From Atrina japonica (Eukaryota > Mollusca > Bivalvia > Pterioida > Pinnidae): a DNA stretch of 64,000 bases. Position 1 is the first letter of the stretch. Every line of letters starts with the position of its first letter. The translations under genes were made by a program, and so were the position numbers. The stretch is from NCBI GenBank assembly GCA_030159075.1, contig BROG01000809.1, positions 62,001 through 126,000 of the forward strand, written 5' to 3'. Below are positions 1 to 10,956 of the stretch, in pieces. A model generated the notes under the pieces. The model had not been told where the DNA came from. It worked only from the letters and a program-made list of their open reading frames with translations, and did no database searches.

Positions 1-465
1 AACAACTCTCTCACATAATTTATATAGTTACCTGTCCCTATCATCAATATCGGTAGTCCCAACAAAACCAACAGGAAAACTGTGCTAAGAACTGAAATAG
101 ATATATTTAAAGATAAATTACAAGAAGAATGTTAACAGGCGTATGCTTTCTTGGTGACAATTGTTTTGTGAAATTACATGAAATCTTAAGTAATACTTGA
201 TATCATGTTAGGATAAAGGTAAAAGGATTGGCTAAACGTATGAATGCTTTTACTATTTGTCTTTGATAATTATTCTGTTTTTCCAAACTACATGTCGATT
301 ATGGAAATAAAATAATAATTTAAGTAATGAAATAAAACAACTACTTCTACTACAATTAATTACTACCACTACCACTACCACCACCACCTTCATCATAATC
401 ATCATCATCAATCATCATCATCGAAACGTAAACATATAATTGACGGGACAAACGATGGTACTCAC
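1..465. other. AT-rich non-coding start of window
   Basis: I see no gene here. A short run of CAC/CAT triplets and imperfect CAT repeats lies at about 363-420, next to the candidate exon. The Asp/Gly-rich reading it gives on the minus strand is a simple-repeat artefact, probably intronic sequence beyond the splice donor. Confidence 0.5.
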
Positions 466-637
466 TGTTACTCCATAAAATATGCAGGATATTGGACATG
501 AAATCATAGAGCCCCTCGGAATCTGTGCTGCTTTCCTGTATCTGTGATAGAACAGATCCATATGACGGATTTTCGTATCGCGAATTTTCTGATAAATAAC
601 TGGTACTTCTGCACAAACTTTGCTCGTCATCTAGCGT
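466..637 (-). CDS. Possible internal exon of a host gene (unknown product)
   Basis: Read on the minus strand, this 172-nt open segment is bounded by a pyrimidine-rich acceptor (TTCTTCTTATTTAG at 638-651) and a good donor (GTGAGT at 460-465). It begins in phase 0 with TLDDEQSLCRSTSYLSEN and continues with a Ser/Tyr-rich stretch including YENPSYGS and SSTDSEG. That looks like a cytoplasmic tail with possible phosphorylation sites. I do not recognise the family. Its phase fits the candidate exon at 52152-52370, upstream on the same strand, so both could belong to one long minus-strand gene. Only the splice-like borders and the non-repetitive codon content support this. A chance open stretch is the alternative. 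Confidence 0.35.
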
Positions 638-2164
638 CTAAATAAGAAGAACATCTATTAGATGCAGTTACAAAATGTATGATTAAATTCCTCCTCTAAC
701 AATGATTTTGGTTTTGTTCGGACTGCAAAGTATATACCGATCTATGGATAAGCTATATACCGTTTTCCATATGTCCAATGTGTCAAAACTGTCGTTAAAG
801 GCCAGTGGCATCCCGTTTACACTCAGTACATGTTTGCATGAAATTATATAATGTATGAATCATGAATCTGTTTACGATATTTATTATTACGGACTTTGAT
901 CGTTGTTTGGGCTTTAAGGATAATTTGTCAATATTAGCACACAATAAACTATCAGAGATTCAGTAATGTAGTGTTTTTCTTGCGTGATTTTCAGTTTCAC
1001 CCTCGTCAAAAGACCGACAAAAAATGAAAACGACTGGTCGTTTGGACTACCAAATGTTTCGTATCTCGCCATGGATTCAACACCTGCCTTTCCAGGTCAA
1101 AGGAAGAGGTTTGAATGCATGGTGAAATCCACACTGACGTACAAATATTAAACGGAGAATACGACAACTTTAAAACCGAAAACAATCACATTCACAAACA
1201 AGAGGCCAATGGCATAATAGCTTGATGGCAAAAGTAACACAAAATATTTTTAAATGTTTACTCAACAAAGTTGTTTGTTCAACTTTGAAGGGGAATTTTG
1301 AATTAATATTAAAAGACAGAATAACAGCATAATAACTCCTTACATCCCTCACTTGCTAAACCTCACTTTTGGACCTGCATTGAGTGTTTGCCCAATTGTG
1401 GAAGGCTATATGGGTTATGCCCTCATCCATGGCTATACACCAACATCTTTAAATAGCATGGGTGTCAGAAAGTGTAATTGTTCAACTTTTATACATTTAT
1501 TAAACGAAGATACAGATGCGAAGCACTACACACAACTGTAGTCTACCTGGGTTCTGCAATGCAAAAACACTGGCGATCGGGTGATAGCGTGTAGCTGACC
1601 GATTACATATAACGACTCACTATAAATACCTCCTTTTAAGTTATCTACTAAAACACATGCATGCTATGTTCCAAATAACATTGAGTCAGCTACGTGAGGA
1701 ATCCAGTCTGTGTATTTTGAAATGCTGTCCATTAAATAGAGAAACCTCTAATAAAGGTAAATATATTGTCAAAATAATTTGCAATAATTAACTATGGGAA
1801 AATAGTAACTTTGAAAATGGTATCATAATACACATTTTGGCTTAAAGTGGAGAAGTTCGGCAAAATTTTACCCAGAATGCATTGCATCAGGCAATATAAA
1901 CAAAGAAGAAATGATTTTTATTTAATTAATTTAAAATCAGAAACATTTTATGGGTTTCATTCTTATCTGTAAAAGCATTTGTCTGCATATTTTCACAGAG
2001 GCACGATGCCTAGATTTTCATTAATCGTCTACAACACGTCTTTTTCAAAACTAAGGACCAAAGCATTAGCTAGATTGGCTCCACCCATCGAGCTAAAACA
2101 CATAAACATGAAAAGTGTTACACATAAATATATCATTACTGAGTGGTTAGAGCATTGCTCATCG
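638..2164. other. Non-coding stretch, nothing recognised
   Basis: AT-rich sequence with only short open stretches and no domain I recognise. No repeat shared with the rest of the window was seen here. Confidence 0.5.
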
Positions 2165-2297
2165 ACAGGGAATGCTTACTCCTCCATTGCATCTGATCCC
2201 ACCTCTTGGTTTCCAGAGGTCCGTGTTTGTCCATTTTTACCGGATTTGTATCTATGTCCTGGACTTTCTATTGATTTATACTTTGGTATCTGAGATT
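2165..2297 (-). repeat. Fragment of the 3' part of a Penelope-like family
   Basis: In inverted orientation this matches 36905-37040, the untranslated side of the Penelope-like element at 36905-38690. The shared stretch reads GGTTTCCAGAGGTCCGTGTT here and runs on to a shared motif meaning 'ATCTATGTCCTGGAC'. It is a short dispersed copy with no coding role. Confidence 0.6.
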
Positions 2298-2339
2298 TTT
2301 TATATATCTTTAAACCATTAAAGCGATTAAACTGTTCCA

Positions 2340-3300
2340 ATGATGATTTTTCCCCTGACATATAGTCTAGAATATGATAAAATGTGTGTTAAAATACATT
2401 GTCAAACACGTGAAACGTTGTAGAAGATCTTCTTTTCGAAGTTATTTGTTTTATTAGAATTTAAGTATTCCCATACCTTAAAAATCCAGGTGTACTTCCG
2501 TATGCAATGACCTTTCAAATAAACTCTTTCGCCATATCAAATGTTCATGTACTAATTCTCGATCCTTTACGCACTCAGACTATGTTAAAGTCGACCGATT
2601 TTTATGTGTTATATAATTACTTTTAAAATACAAGACGTGATTTTTGTGGGAAAGTGCATGTATTGTGTAAATATATGATTTTCAATGTTATCATGATACC
2701 TGCAGGAAATCGAATGAATATATAAATGTATAAATGTAAAAAGAATTTTTTCCGATCTTTAATGTAACCCTGAATGCTGACATTGTCAAAATCAAAACAA
2801 CATAACTGTGAATAGTATGCGTACCTCATGTTTTACTATTTTGCCGCCATGTCCGGTGGAGCTGGGCAGTTCATGATCATATGTGTCAAGAATGATAAAA
2901 ATGGGTCAAGATCACCCGATATACCCGGCACGTGGACAAGTTCAGAAACGAATGTTTTAAAATGACGAAAAAGTCCATCTCTGCCTGATTTAGATATGAA
3001 ATTATGATGTACGAAAATAAACGCAAAGGATGATAAGAATAGAATATATATTAACTGCAAATATCACGTGTTTATTGGACACTCAGTAATCTTTGTAAAA
3101 AAAATTACCGAAAGTCAATTTGCAATTCTCAAAGTAATGGCGGACAAACAGTAACTGATATTACGGGTTACGTTTGGCAAGAGTGTTGCAATTTTACACA
3201 TGCATTTGTTATTCTAACCACCAGATGGTCCCTTTGGAACATATATGAGATAAAATGTTACATAAAATGGGCATATAAAATATTTCACCTACGACAGATT
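2340..3300 (+). repeat. Dispersed repeat R1, copy 1
   Basis: About 0.95 kb that aligns in direct orientation with 15495-16402. Shared landmarks include CCCCTGACAT at the start, GAATATGATAAAATGTGTGT, a 'CACCCGATATACCCGGCAC'-type segment and CACGTGTTTATTG near the end. Both copies contain open stretches with similar residues (NIPGTW and KNRIYI in copy 2), but the frames are broken here. The family is not identified; I see no RT or transposase motif. Confidence 0.75.
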
Positions 3301-3604
3301 AGGGCTCCGATGGAACCTATATCAATTGTGAGAAAGTTTGCCAGTTTACTTGGACATTTCTGAGAAACAATGATTTTGTGTCTGGAAGCTGGAGAATACC
3401 GAAATATTTTTAACGATAAATGTCCGAGGGATAACTGAACGAAAATCTTCTCCAATTTTAAGTACCAATGTCTGACACAACCTTCTTCTGAGAATGGTAT
3501 TTAGTGTAATTTACTAACAATTAGTAAACAGTCACTAAATTAACAGTTACTAATCTGGTCTACTAGAATAATAAGAATTGATGGGTAACATTGTGGTTCT
3601 CATT
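3300..3604. other. Non-coding spacer
   Basis: No gene seen. A short segment near 3360-3400 (AACAATGATTTTGTGTCTGG) is also found near 63363 and, inverted, near 63590. It is therefore a scrap of the inverted-repeat element described at 63348-63632. Confidence 0.4.
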
Positions 3605-4850
3605 ACAGTGCAACAAAACGATATTAACGTCATAAACAAATATGTATGGTTATATATCATGAAATCAGAGTAACTGCTAAAGCCGATATTTACGTCATAA
3701 ACAAGTATATATCGTTATACATCAGTAAGATCAGGCTAACCACTAAAGCCGATATTTACGCCATAAACAAGTATGTATCGTTCTACATGAGTGAGATCAA
3801 AGTAACCACTAAATCAGATTTGTGTTTATGATGCAAATATCGGATTTAGAGATTATACGTTATACACAAGTATGTATCTATATAAATCAGATTAGAATAA
3901 CCTCTAAATCCGATATTTACGTAGTATGTATCTTCATACATCAATGACATCAGAGTCATCTTTAAAGCCGATATTTACATTATATACCGGTATGTATCGT
4001 TATACATCAATGACATCAAAGTAACCTCTAAATCCGATATTTACGTCATAAACAAGTATATATCGTTATACATCAGTAAGATCAGGCTAACCACTAAAGC
4101 CGATATTTACGCCATAAACAAGTATGTATCGTTCTACATGAGTGAGATCAAAGTAACCACTAAATCAGATTTGTGTTTATGATGCAAATATCGGATTTAG
4201 AGATTATACGTTATACACAAGTATGTATCTATATAAATCAGATTAGAATAACCTCTAAATCCGATTTTTACGTAGTATGTATCTTTATACATCAATGACA
4301 TCAGAGTCATCTTTAATGCCGATATTTACATTATATACCGGTATGTATCGTTATACATCAATGACATCAAAGTAACCTCTAAATCCGATATTTACGTCAT
4401 AAACAAGTATGTATCGTTATACATCATTGACATCAAAGAAAGCTCTAAATACGATATTTACATCATAATCATTTATGTATCGTAATACATCAGTTAGATC
4501 GGAGTAACCTCTAAATCCGATTCTTACATTATAAAAAAGTATGTATTGTATACATCAACTTACGTTATAAAAAGAAGTATCGTTATACATCAATGACATC
4601 AGAGTAACCTCTAAAGGCCGATATTTACATTATAAACAAGTATGTATCTTAATACATCAATGACTTCAGAGTTACCTCTAAATTTGATATTTACGTTTTA
4701 AACAAGTATGTATCGTTAAACATCAATGACATCAAAGTAACCTCTAAATCCGATATTTACATCATAAACATCAATGGATCGTTATACTTCAGTTAGATCG
4801 GAGTAACCTCTAAGTCCGATACTTACGTCACAAACAAATTTTTTTATATA
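3605..4850. repeat. Tandem array, ~66-bp unit with a 351-bp higher-order repeat
   Basis: The unit contains GTATGTATCGTTATACATCA, ATGACATCAAAGTAACCTCT and AAATCCGATATTTACGTCAT. It recurs with point changes and short deletions through the region. A block starting near 3701 is repeated almost unchanged from about 4052, an offset of 351 bp, so several units were amplified together. The array lies directly upstream of the DNA polymerase relic. Confidence 0.85.
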
Positions 4851-4889
4851 TATTAAAATTAATATTTTTTGATAGGATAAGCCTAGTAG

Positions 4890-7707
4890 GTATTTAACGT
4901 CTCTAAATATATCTACATATTCTATCAGAAACCAGTGAATATTTTAGAATCGAAGATGGGTCTACCACCCTATCAGTAATCCATGTCATACAACCTGTAG
5001 GTAGCGGGGATGGAAAACGAAAATATCATCTCAGTGTTGATAAAAAAAAGTCATGCTGAACAAGAAGAGAAGTTTGATACAGATCAAGATTAAAGATAAA
5101 ACCTGTTTAGCTCGTGCTATTGTAGTTGGTCGTTTTCATTGTCAGAAACCTGGACTTGGAGATGGAGACAAGTACAAAAACTGGCAACGATATTGGAAAA
5201 CTTTGATTTTAGGAGATGCAAGTAGACACACTCTTCAACGACGAGAAGCTCATGCCTTAATGCAACAAGCTGGATGTGATCCCCAGCAAGAGAGTGGACC
5301 TGAAGAATGGCAACGTTTTTAGACTGTGTTGTTACCACACTACCGTTTGAAAATATACGGTCTGAATACCAACGCAAAAGGACAGACATTAAATGTACTG
5401 TATAGTGGTGTAGGATCCGGGGCCCCCATTCACGTCTTATACGATGATCACCATTACGATTGTATAGTATCTATGTCTGGACTCTTGGAATGTAATTACT
5501 ATTGCGACCGTTGTGATGTGGGTTATAATCATGTAGAAGATCACCGATGCCCTCAATGCTGCTTTCGTTGTCTTGCACCGTCGTCCTGTGTTCCCGACAA
5601 CACGATAAAACCTATAGAATGTACACATTGTCAGGGGACATTCAAATCGACTCAGTGTTACAAGAATCATTTGAAACCTTATAGTAGTAATACAACCACT
5701 ACTCCACGTCAGCTAATGACTCGATGTCCCACTTGTCAATTATGGATGAGTAAGAAACAATATACACAACACTGTTGTCAAGAAAAGAAGAAAAAATGTC
5801 ACCATTGTAAACAGATCGTGGATCTAGACCATCGTTGTTTTATACAACGGATCCCTACTCATGATGAATCATCTTCACCCCCTTATTACATTTTCTATGA
5901 TTTTGAGTGTACCCAGGACACCGGATAACACAAACCTAATCTATGTATTGCTCATCGAGTATGTCCCCAGTGTACATCAGATGACTGGTGTGAACAATGT
6001 AAAACCATGGAGGATCATCGTATTACATTCCGAGGTCCAACGACACTCACTGATTTTTTGTCTTGTTTATTTGAAACGACCGTGTATGATGACATACATC
6101 AAAGAGAGAAACGTTTACATGATGGAGCTATAGCGATTGCTCATAACTTTAAAGGGAACGATGGACAGTTTATTTTACATCATCTAGTACATCATGCATG
6201 TGAAAAACCTGATGTGATCATGAACGGTTCTAAGATTATGTCTATGGCGACAGGAAACATCAAGTTTAAAGACTGGTGTAATTTCTTGTCATTTCCTTTA
6301 GTTTCGTTACCTAAATCTTTTGAATTGACTGAACTCAATAAAGGCTACCTTCCGCATTTGTTCAATACAAAAGCTAATGCTCATTAGATAGGAGTATATC
6401 CCCCAGCTATGTATTACAACCCAGAAGGTATGAAACATGATGTCCGTCGTGATTTTGAAGAGTGGTATCAAGACAAAATTCTAAAGGGTGAGATTTTCCA
6501 TTTGCAATGCGAATTAGAAGAATACTATGAATCGGACGTGACTGTTTTGCGACAAGCTTGTATGCATTTTTAAAGCATGTATTTGAAACTAGCCGATGTG
6601 GACCCCTTTGCTGAATCGATTACGTTTGCCAGTATGGGGAATATTGCATATCGTCGCAATCATATGCAAAAAGATACGATTGCTATCATACCTCCGCCGG
6701 GATATCCTTTGGCACGACAGTATTCCACCCTAACATTACGTTGGTTGAGTTGGACGACGTGTGAATTGAATAAATCTATAGAGAAAGGTTATGTGATCGA
6801 TCGTATCTTCGAAGTATGGCATTTCCCTGATCAGTCAAATACTTTATTTCGTAGCTATATTGATCAGTTTTAAGATTAAGCAACAGACTAGTGGTTTTCC
6901 TGCTTCCTGTCAAACAGTAGAAGACCGTCGTCAGTACCTCAAAGAGATTGAAACGAGAGAACAACTGATCATACGAGAAGAAGATGTAGAGAAAATTCCT
7001 ATCTTACGGACCATTGCTAAACTGTTTCTGAACTGTTTGTGGAGTAAATTTGCTCAACCTCGGACACAGTATGTGGAGAGTTACGAAACATTACAACAGT
7101 TACTTCAAGATGACACTCGTGATGTATTACATTTAGAACTGATTCCAAATGACGAAGGCCGTGATGAGCTAGTCATGATGCTGGTGAATTCGAAACAGAA
7201 GGATGACTTTGATGAACCCAATGGTTTTAGCAAGCAATGTAGTGCTAGCAGCCTTTACGGCGTCTTTAGCTCGGTTACATTTCTATGCCACCCTAAAAGT
7301 TTGGGAGAACGTGTGTTATATTTTGATACAGACAGTATCATTTATCAACACGACTACCCAAAGCAGTGGAATCCCACTATAATGAACAGTTTAGGAGGAT
7401 GGACAGACGAATTAGATGGCGATTGTATCTTATCCTTTGTCTCGGGAGGTCCTAAAAATTATGCGTATAAGACTCGTTAGGACAAAACGGTGTGTAAAGT
7501 CAAAGGAATAACTTTTGATAGTCATACCACTTCTACAGTAGATACATTGAAACAGTTGTTATGTGGTCAACAAAAGAAAGTGCTTGTATCGTACCCTCAT
7601 AAGAACAGCATAAAGTAAAAACACAGGCGATGACTAAAGAAGTGCGTGTCGTGTATGATAAGAGACATCGCATGGAAAACTTTTGTACTTTACCTTATGG
7701 TTATTGA
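4890..7707 (+). pseudogene. Polinton/adintovirus-type DNA polymerase B, degenerate
   Basis: This is the relic of the family B, protein-primed-type DNA polymerase that copies Polinton (Maverick) and adintovirus elements. The order of motifs matches the family. A basic segment KKRSLIQIKIKDKTCLARA lies near 5055, then a Cys/His-rich zinc region (5490-5850) and exonuclease motif I (FYDFE, about 5890). These are followed by AHNFKGNDGQFIL (about 6140), ESDVTVLRQAC (about 6530), RRNHMQKDTIAIIPPPGYP, KLFLNCLWSKF, polymerase motif C (FDTDS, about 7322) and GGPKNYAYKT. The C-terminal TLPYGY ends at 7707. In-frame stops occur near 5320, 5925, 6385, 6571 and 7478. Frame changes occur near 6865, 7215, 7290 and 7600. 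Sequence jumps from RWLSW to ELNKSIEKGY near 6760, so the palm region with motif A is missing. Two AATAAA signals follow at 7707 and 7726. Confidence 0.9.
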
Positions 7708-7784
7708 ATAAAGTGAGACTGTTTGAATAAAGTTTAATGCGTATTAGAATCTATGAAACTTTACTTTGGTGTTGTTTTTGTTGA

Positions 7785-7790
7785 TATAAA
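7785..7790 (+). promoter_or_regulatory. TATA box of the putative structural gene
   Basis: TATAAA stands 57 bp before the ATG at 7847, in the short gap after the polymerase polyadenylation signals. Similar boxes precede the BIR and zinc-knuckle genes, suggesting one promoter per gene. Confidence 0.5.
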
Positions 7791-7846
7791 ACAGAAGACA
7801 GTGAAGGGTAGGGGATCATTTATACAGTTTGATCTCAAGTACTCTC

Positions 7847-8883
7847 ATGTCGACTCACGATTCTAAAGATCATGGTAATTTTTACATGACGTTACCTAGC
7901 GATGTTAGTTTGAAAGTCTTTCCCAATAATACCTTAACAGAATTCAAAACTCATTTACCTCAAGCTTTAAGTATGATGGATAGTGAGTGGGAAATAGCTT
8001 TGAGTGAATTGATCTTTCCCAACTTAATAGAATCGATAGGATCCGATGAGAATTTCATAGATGTCATGGTTCCCCTTCACGTTCCTTTGGAATCCGTCGT
8101 GACACCTAAAAATCCCCAGGACCCCTCTACGTATCCTAAGAAAAAGGAAATGAAATATCGTCAACATGAACGTTTTACTGTAGAATTGATTAAGAAACAA
8201 GTCTCGTTAGATGATCCCCAGTTTGATCATGTCATCTCTAAAACTGATACGAAGTCAGGGATCGCTTTAGTAGAAAGTATTTGGAGACTTAAATTTCGTT
8301 CGGGGTTTTACGCGTCTCCTGCTGCTTTAATAGAGATGAAGAGATTAAACTGGGGTTTTCTAGAGCTTTTCAATCTGTTATTGATGGTATAGAAAATCTC
8401 TCTCATAAAAATACTTTTCGATTCAGGTATGACTCAGCTTTAGATCGATTTGTGATTGCGTTTAAAGACCGATCCATCTATTCCGTTCCCTTTTTAATAC
8501 GTTTTCCGAGTCTACTAGGTTATAAACTTGACTTTGAAGCCATTGACATGAATGAGGAGATAACTAAATGGATCGATGTCACACACATGCCACGGTATCC
8601 ACCCGATTTAAATATTGGTATGAGTGGTATTTATGTCTACAGTAACATTGCCGAAAGTCAAATTGTGGGTTCACAATCGTTACCGTTATTACGTGTGGTC
8701 CCTTTTCAAACGGGTCAATCGCTCAATCATCAACATTGGGAACCTTTTCATTACAATTATGTGGGTTTAAATAAAAAGTATTTTGAAACCATTGAAATAC
8801 AACTGAGAGATGACATGGGACGTAAAATTCATTTTCTAGGTGGAAAAGTGATTGCCAAACTTCATTTTCGTCGTGTCATTTAA
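7847..8883 (+). pseudogene. Polinton-associated conserved protein, probably structural, one frameshift
   Basis: About 345 codons in two frames. The first part (7847 to about 8345) has NFYMTLPSDVSLKVFPNNTL near residue 12 and then a WEIALSELIFP segment. The second part (about 8345-8883) ends with GIYVYSNIAESQIVG, LLRVVPF, FETIEIQLRDDMG and GKVIAKLHFRR. I know this combination from uncharacterised proteins that accompany Polinton/adintovirus polymerases in cnidarian, mollusc and other animal genomes. A capsid-associated (minor or penton-like) role is inferred from context, not demonstrated by a motif. One frame change near 8345 replaces the true frame with a short wrong tail ending at 8392. The start was set at the ATG at 7847, just before the conserved N-terminus. 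Confidence 0.7.
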
Positions 8884-8964
8884 TCATAAAATGAAGTGCA
8901 TCACAGGACTTTGGTCAGTTGATGACCGAGAGTCATAGTGTCCACATCGGGTATTGAACTCAAT

Positions 8965-9366
8965 ATGAAACCGTCGAAAAGAGAAAATGAAATGAATAAA
9001 GACGCGAGAAAAGAAGAAATGAAAAGACAAAAGGGGTGGAAAGGGAAGCAACAGAGAGAAGAAGAAGAGAAACAGGGAGAAGAAGAAAAACAGAGAGAAG
9101 AAGAAGAGAAACAGAGAGAATAAGAAGAGAAACAGAGAGAAGAAGGGAAATAGAGAGAAGAACAGAGAGAAAGAATGGGGGAAATGATTGAAGGTCAGGA
9201 AAAGTCAGAAGAACAGAGATGAAGGAAAAGAACAGAGAATGAAAAGAAAGAGGGGACGTCCACGAAAAGTATCCATAGAGAGAACAAAAGAACAAAGAGA
9301 AGAAGAAGGACAGATGGAAGGAGTGAAAAGAAGTAGGGGACGACCACAAAAAGTAGAACAGGAATA
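8965..9366 (+). pseudogene. K/E-rich protein with two AT-hooks, broken
   Basis: Purine-rich coding strand. From the ATG at 8965 the reading is strongly charged, with repeated QREEEEK-type units, and is interrupted by stops at 9121, 9150 and 9219. In a neighbouring frame (about 9239-9366) two AT-hook motifs are clear: KRKRGRPRKV and KRSRGRPQKV, followed by a stop. AT-hooks bind the minor groove of AT-rich DNA, so a chromatin- or genome-binding protein of the element is likely. The repetitive GA-rich sequence is prone to slippage, which explains the frame change near 9215. An alternative view is two overlapping small ORFs. Confidence 0.55.
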
Positions 9367-9367
9367 A

Positions 9368-9620
9368 ATGCCTCATGATATTTCAATGTTTCTACGACAA
9401 TGGTTAAGCGATTGTCGTCAGTCTCCAATGCACGGTGACACTTTTCATTTACAATTAAATGATAATAATGGTAACCGAGCAGAAATGATGTATCGTGTGC
9501 ATAAAGAACAACGACAAGTAGCATGGGATCCTTTTGGGTCATAGTGTAGACGTACCGATGATACAATTTGTGTTTCAGGACAAAAAACATAGCAAAAAAT
9601 ATTACTTTGGTCTGATCTAA
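9368..9620 (+). pseudogene. Small unknown ORF of the Polinton-like element, one frameshift
   Basis: It starts at an ATG right after the AT-hook stop (MPHDISMFLRQWLSDC) and reads to a stop at 9542-9544. A second frame continues from about 9536 with HSVDVPMIQFVFQDKKHSKK to a stop at 9618-9620. The tight spacing between two other element genes, and non-repetitive composition, suggest a real gene with one indel of about 83 codons. I do not recognise a family. Confidence 0.4.
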
Positions 9621-9639
9621 AAATAGATTTTATGGAGCT

Positions 9640-9645
9640 TATAAA
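9640..9645 (+). promoter_or_regulatory. TATA box of the BIR gene
   Basis: TATAAA inside CTTATAAAAAGGGGG, 64 bp before the ATG at 9709. A start of transcription near 9670 would leave a leader of roughly 40 nt. This spacing supports the ATG at 9709 over earlier non-ATG starts. Confidence 0.5.
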
Positions 9646-9708
9646 AAGGGGGTGAGAATCCACATCAGGGACAATTCACTCTCAGACACGGTGGAAAGAA
9701 CATCAAGT

Positions 9709-10236
9709 ATGGAAACATTATTTTCATTGACGATAGATGCTAGTCAGACCGTCACGGATAGTGCTCCCATGAACCGAGACATGATGGATAGTGTACCACG
9801 AACCCATCGGATAGAAGTGGATAGTGTAGCACGAATCCATCGGGTAGAAGTGGATAGCGTACCGAGAGTCAATCTGATAAAAATGACAAGGACTCCACCT
9901 ACCGAAAGGAGACAAGGTGTGACCACTTTTAAACTAAGACCTGCTACCGTCAGAGGGTTATCGTTTCATCAGGAATTAAGAACACCTTTAGCCTTACCTA
10001 ATTTTTGTACGTATGAATCCAGGTACCTGACGTTTAAAGATCATAGGCCCAAATATCTACCGGGACCTAAACAGACAGAATTAGCTAGAGCAGGATTTGT
10101 GTATTTAGGGAACAGTGACCACGTTCAGTGTTTTTCTTGTGGCATCTGTTTAAAAGATTGGGAATGAAACGATAATGCTTTTACAGAACATCGACTTTGG
10201 TCTAAAGATTGTGCTTTCAGTCAACTGGTCATATAA
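9709..10236 (+). pseudogene. BIR-domain (inhibitor-of-apoptosis type) protein, in-frame TGA
   Basis: About 175 codons. The N-terminal third carries three degenerate 10-residue repeats of the type RIHRVEVDSV (about 9784-9870). Residues ~105-175 form a BIR domain: SRYLTF, then LARAGFVYLG, then the zinc ligands CFSCGICLKDWE, and after an in-frame TGA (10165-10167) NDNAFTEHRLWSKDCAF. The pattern is C-x2-C ... H-x6-C, with the glycine and tryptophan positions typical of BIR. BIR domains bind and inhibit caspases or their activators. Oysters and other bivalves have many host BIR genes, so capture from the host is a natural origin. The TGA lies inside the domain between the Cys pair and the His, so the present copy cannot make a full fold. 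No RING domain follows. Its place between other element genes points to an accessory gene of the Polinton-like element. Confidence 0.8.
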
Positions 10237-10306
10237 AGAAAAAATAACCCCTGTGTGGAGCCTCCCCTCTGGGGACATACATGTGGCTGACGGGAAGGAG
10301 TCTAAA

Positions 10307-10312
10307 TATAAA
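10307..10312 (+). promoter_or_regulatory. TATA box of the zinc-knuckle gene
   Basis: TATAAA within AAATATAAAATAAG; a second copy is at 10326-10331. Both precede the ATG at 10380. The first has the better spacing for a short leader. Confidence 0.4.
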
Positions 10313-10379
10313 ATAAGAAGAACGGGTATAAAGTAAAGTGAAGTGTAGTGACCAAACATCATTTGAATCAGTCTTCAAC

Positions 10380-10956
10380 ATGAGTTATCCAGGATTGTCT
10401 CAGACGCACCCAAATTATTCACCTAATTGTACACCGTACATAGAAGGGGCTGATGAACTTTGATGAAGCTCTAAAAACTTTAGACCAGTTGGAAGAAAAA
10501 CACGAAAATGACGCAACCAAGGGAATGTTACGTGATGCCTTGCTATCCACCTTACAGAAAATGAGGGAAGAACTCACGACTATTACAACTAGTCTGAAAG
10601 AATTGAAGGATACACTATATCCAGAAGTCAGAACATCGTATATGGGGTACGAATATAAGCCTTCCCCACAGACTCATCCTTCTTTCATATGTGGTGAAAT
10701 TGGACATTGGTCTCCTAGATGTCCTAAGAATAACGAGTAGGCAACAGCAACAACATCAGTAAGAGTAGAACCTGAGAACAAAGTAGAAAATCGATCTCGT
10801 CAATCGGACCAGTGTTATAAATGTCATCAGTCAGGTCACTGGGCTTATGAATGTCCCGAACAGACTTCAACATGAGTCAAACGTAAACTCAACTTGATGC
10901 TCAAGAAGGGAGGCAAAGCCACCAAGAGAGTGAAAGTGGAAACCGAACAGCATTGA
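10380..10956 (+). pseudogene. Zinc-knuckle (CCHC) protein with coiled-coil-like region, broken
   Basis: It starts MSYPGLSQTHPNYSP at 10380. A frame change near 10454 leads into a charged, helix-prone segment (MNFDEALKTLDQLEEKHEN onward, to about 10620) that could form a coiled coil. Two CCHC knuckles follow. The first is SFICGEIGHWSPRC, where the leading Cys is replaced by Ser. The second, CYKCHQSGHWAYEC (about 10810-10855), is complete. Stops lie at 10738-10740, between the knuckles, and at 10873-10875, before a basic tail ending at 10956. Such knuckles bind single-stranded nucleic acid. The layout resembles retroviral Gag or CNBP-like proteins, but no capsid or RT sequence is nearby, so I place it in the Polinton-like element. 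Confidence 0.65.
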
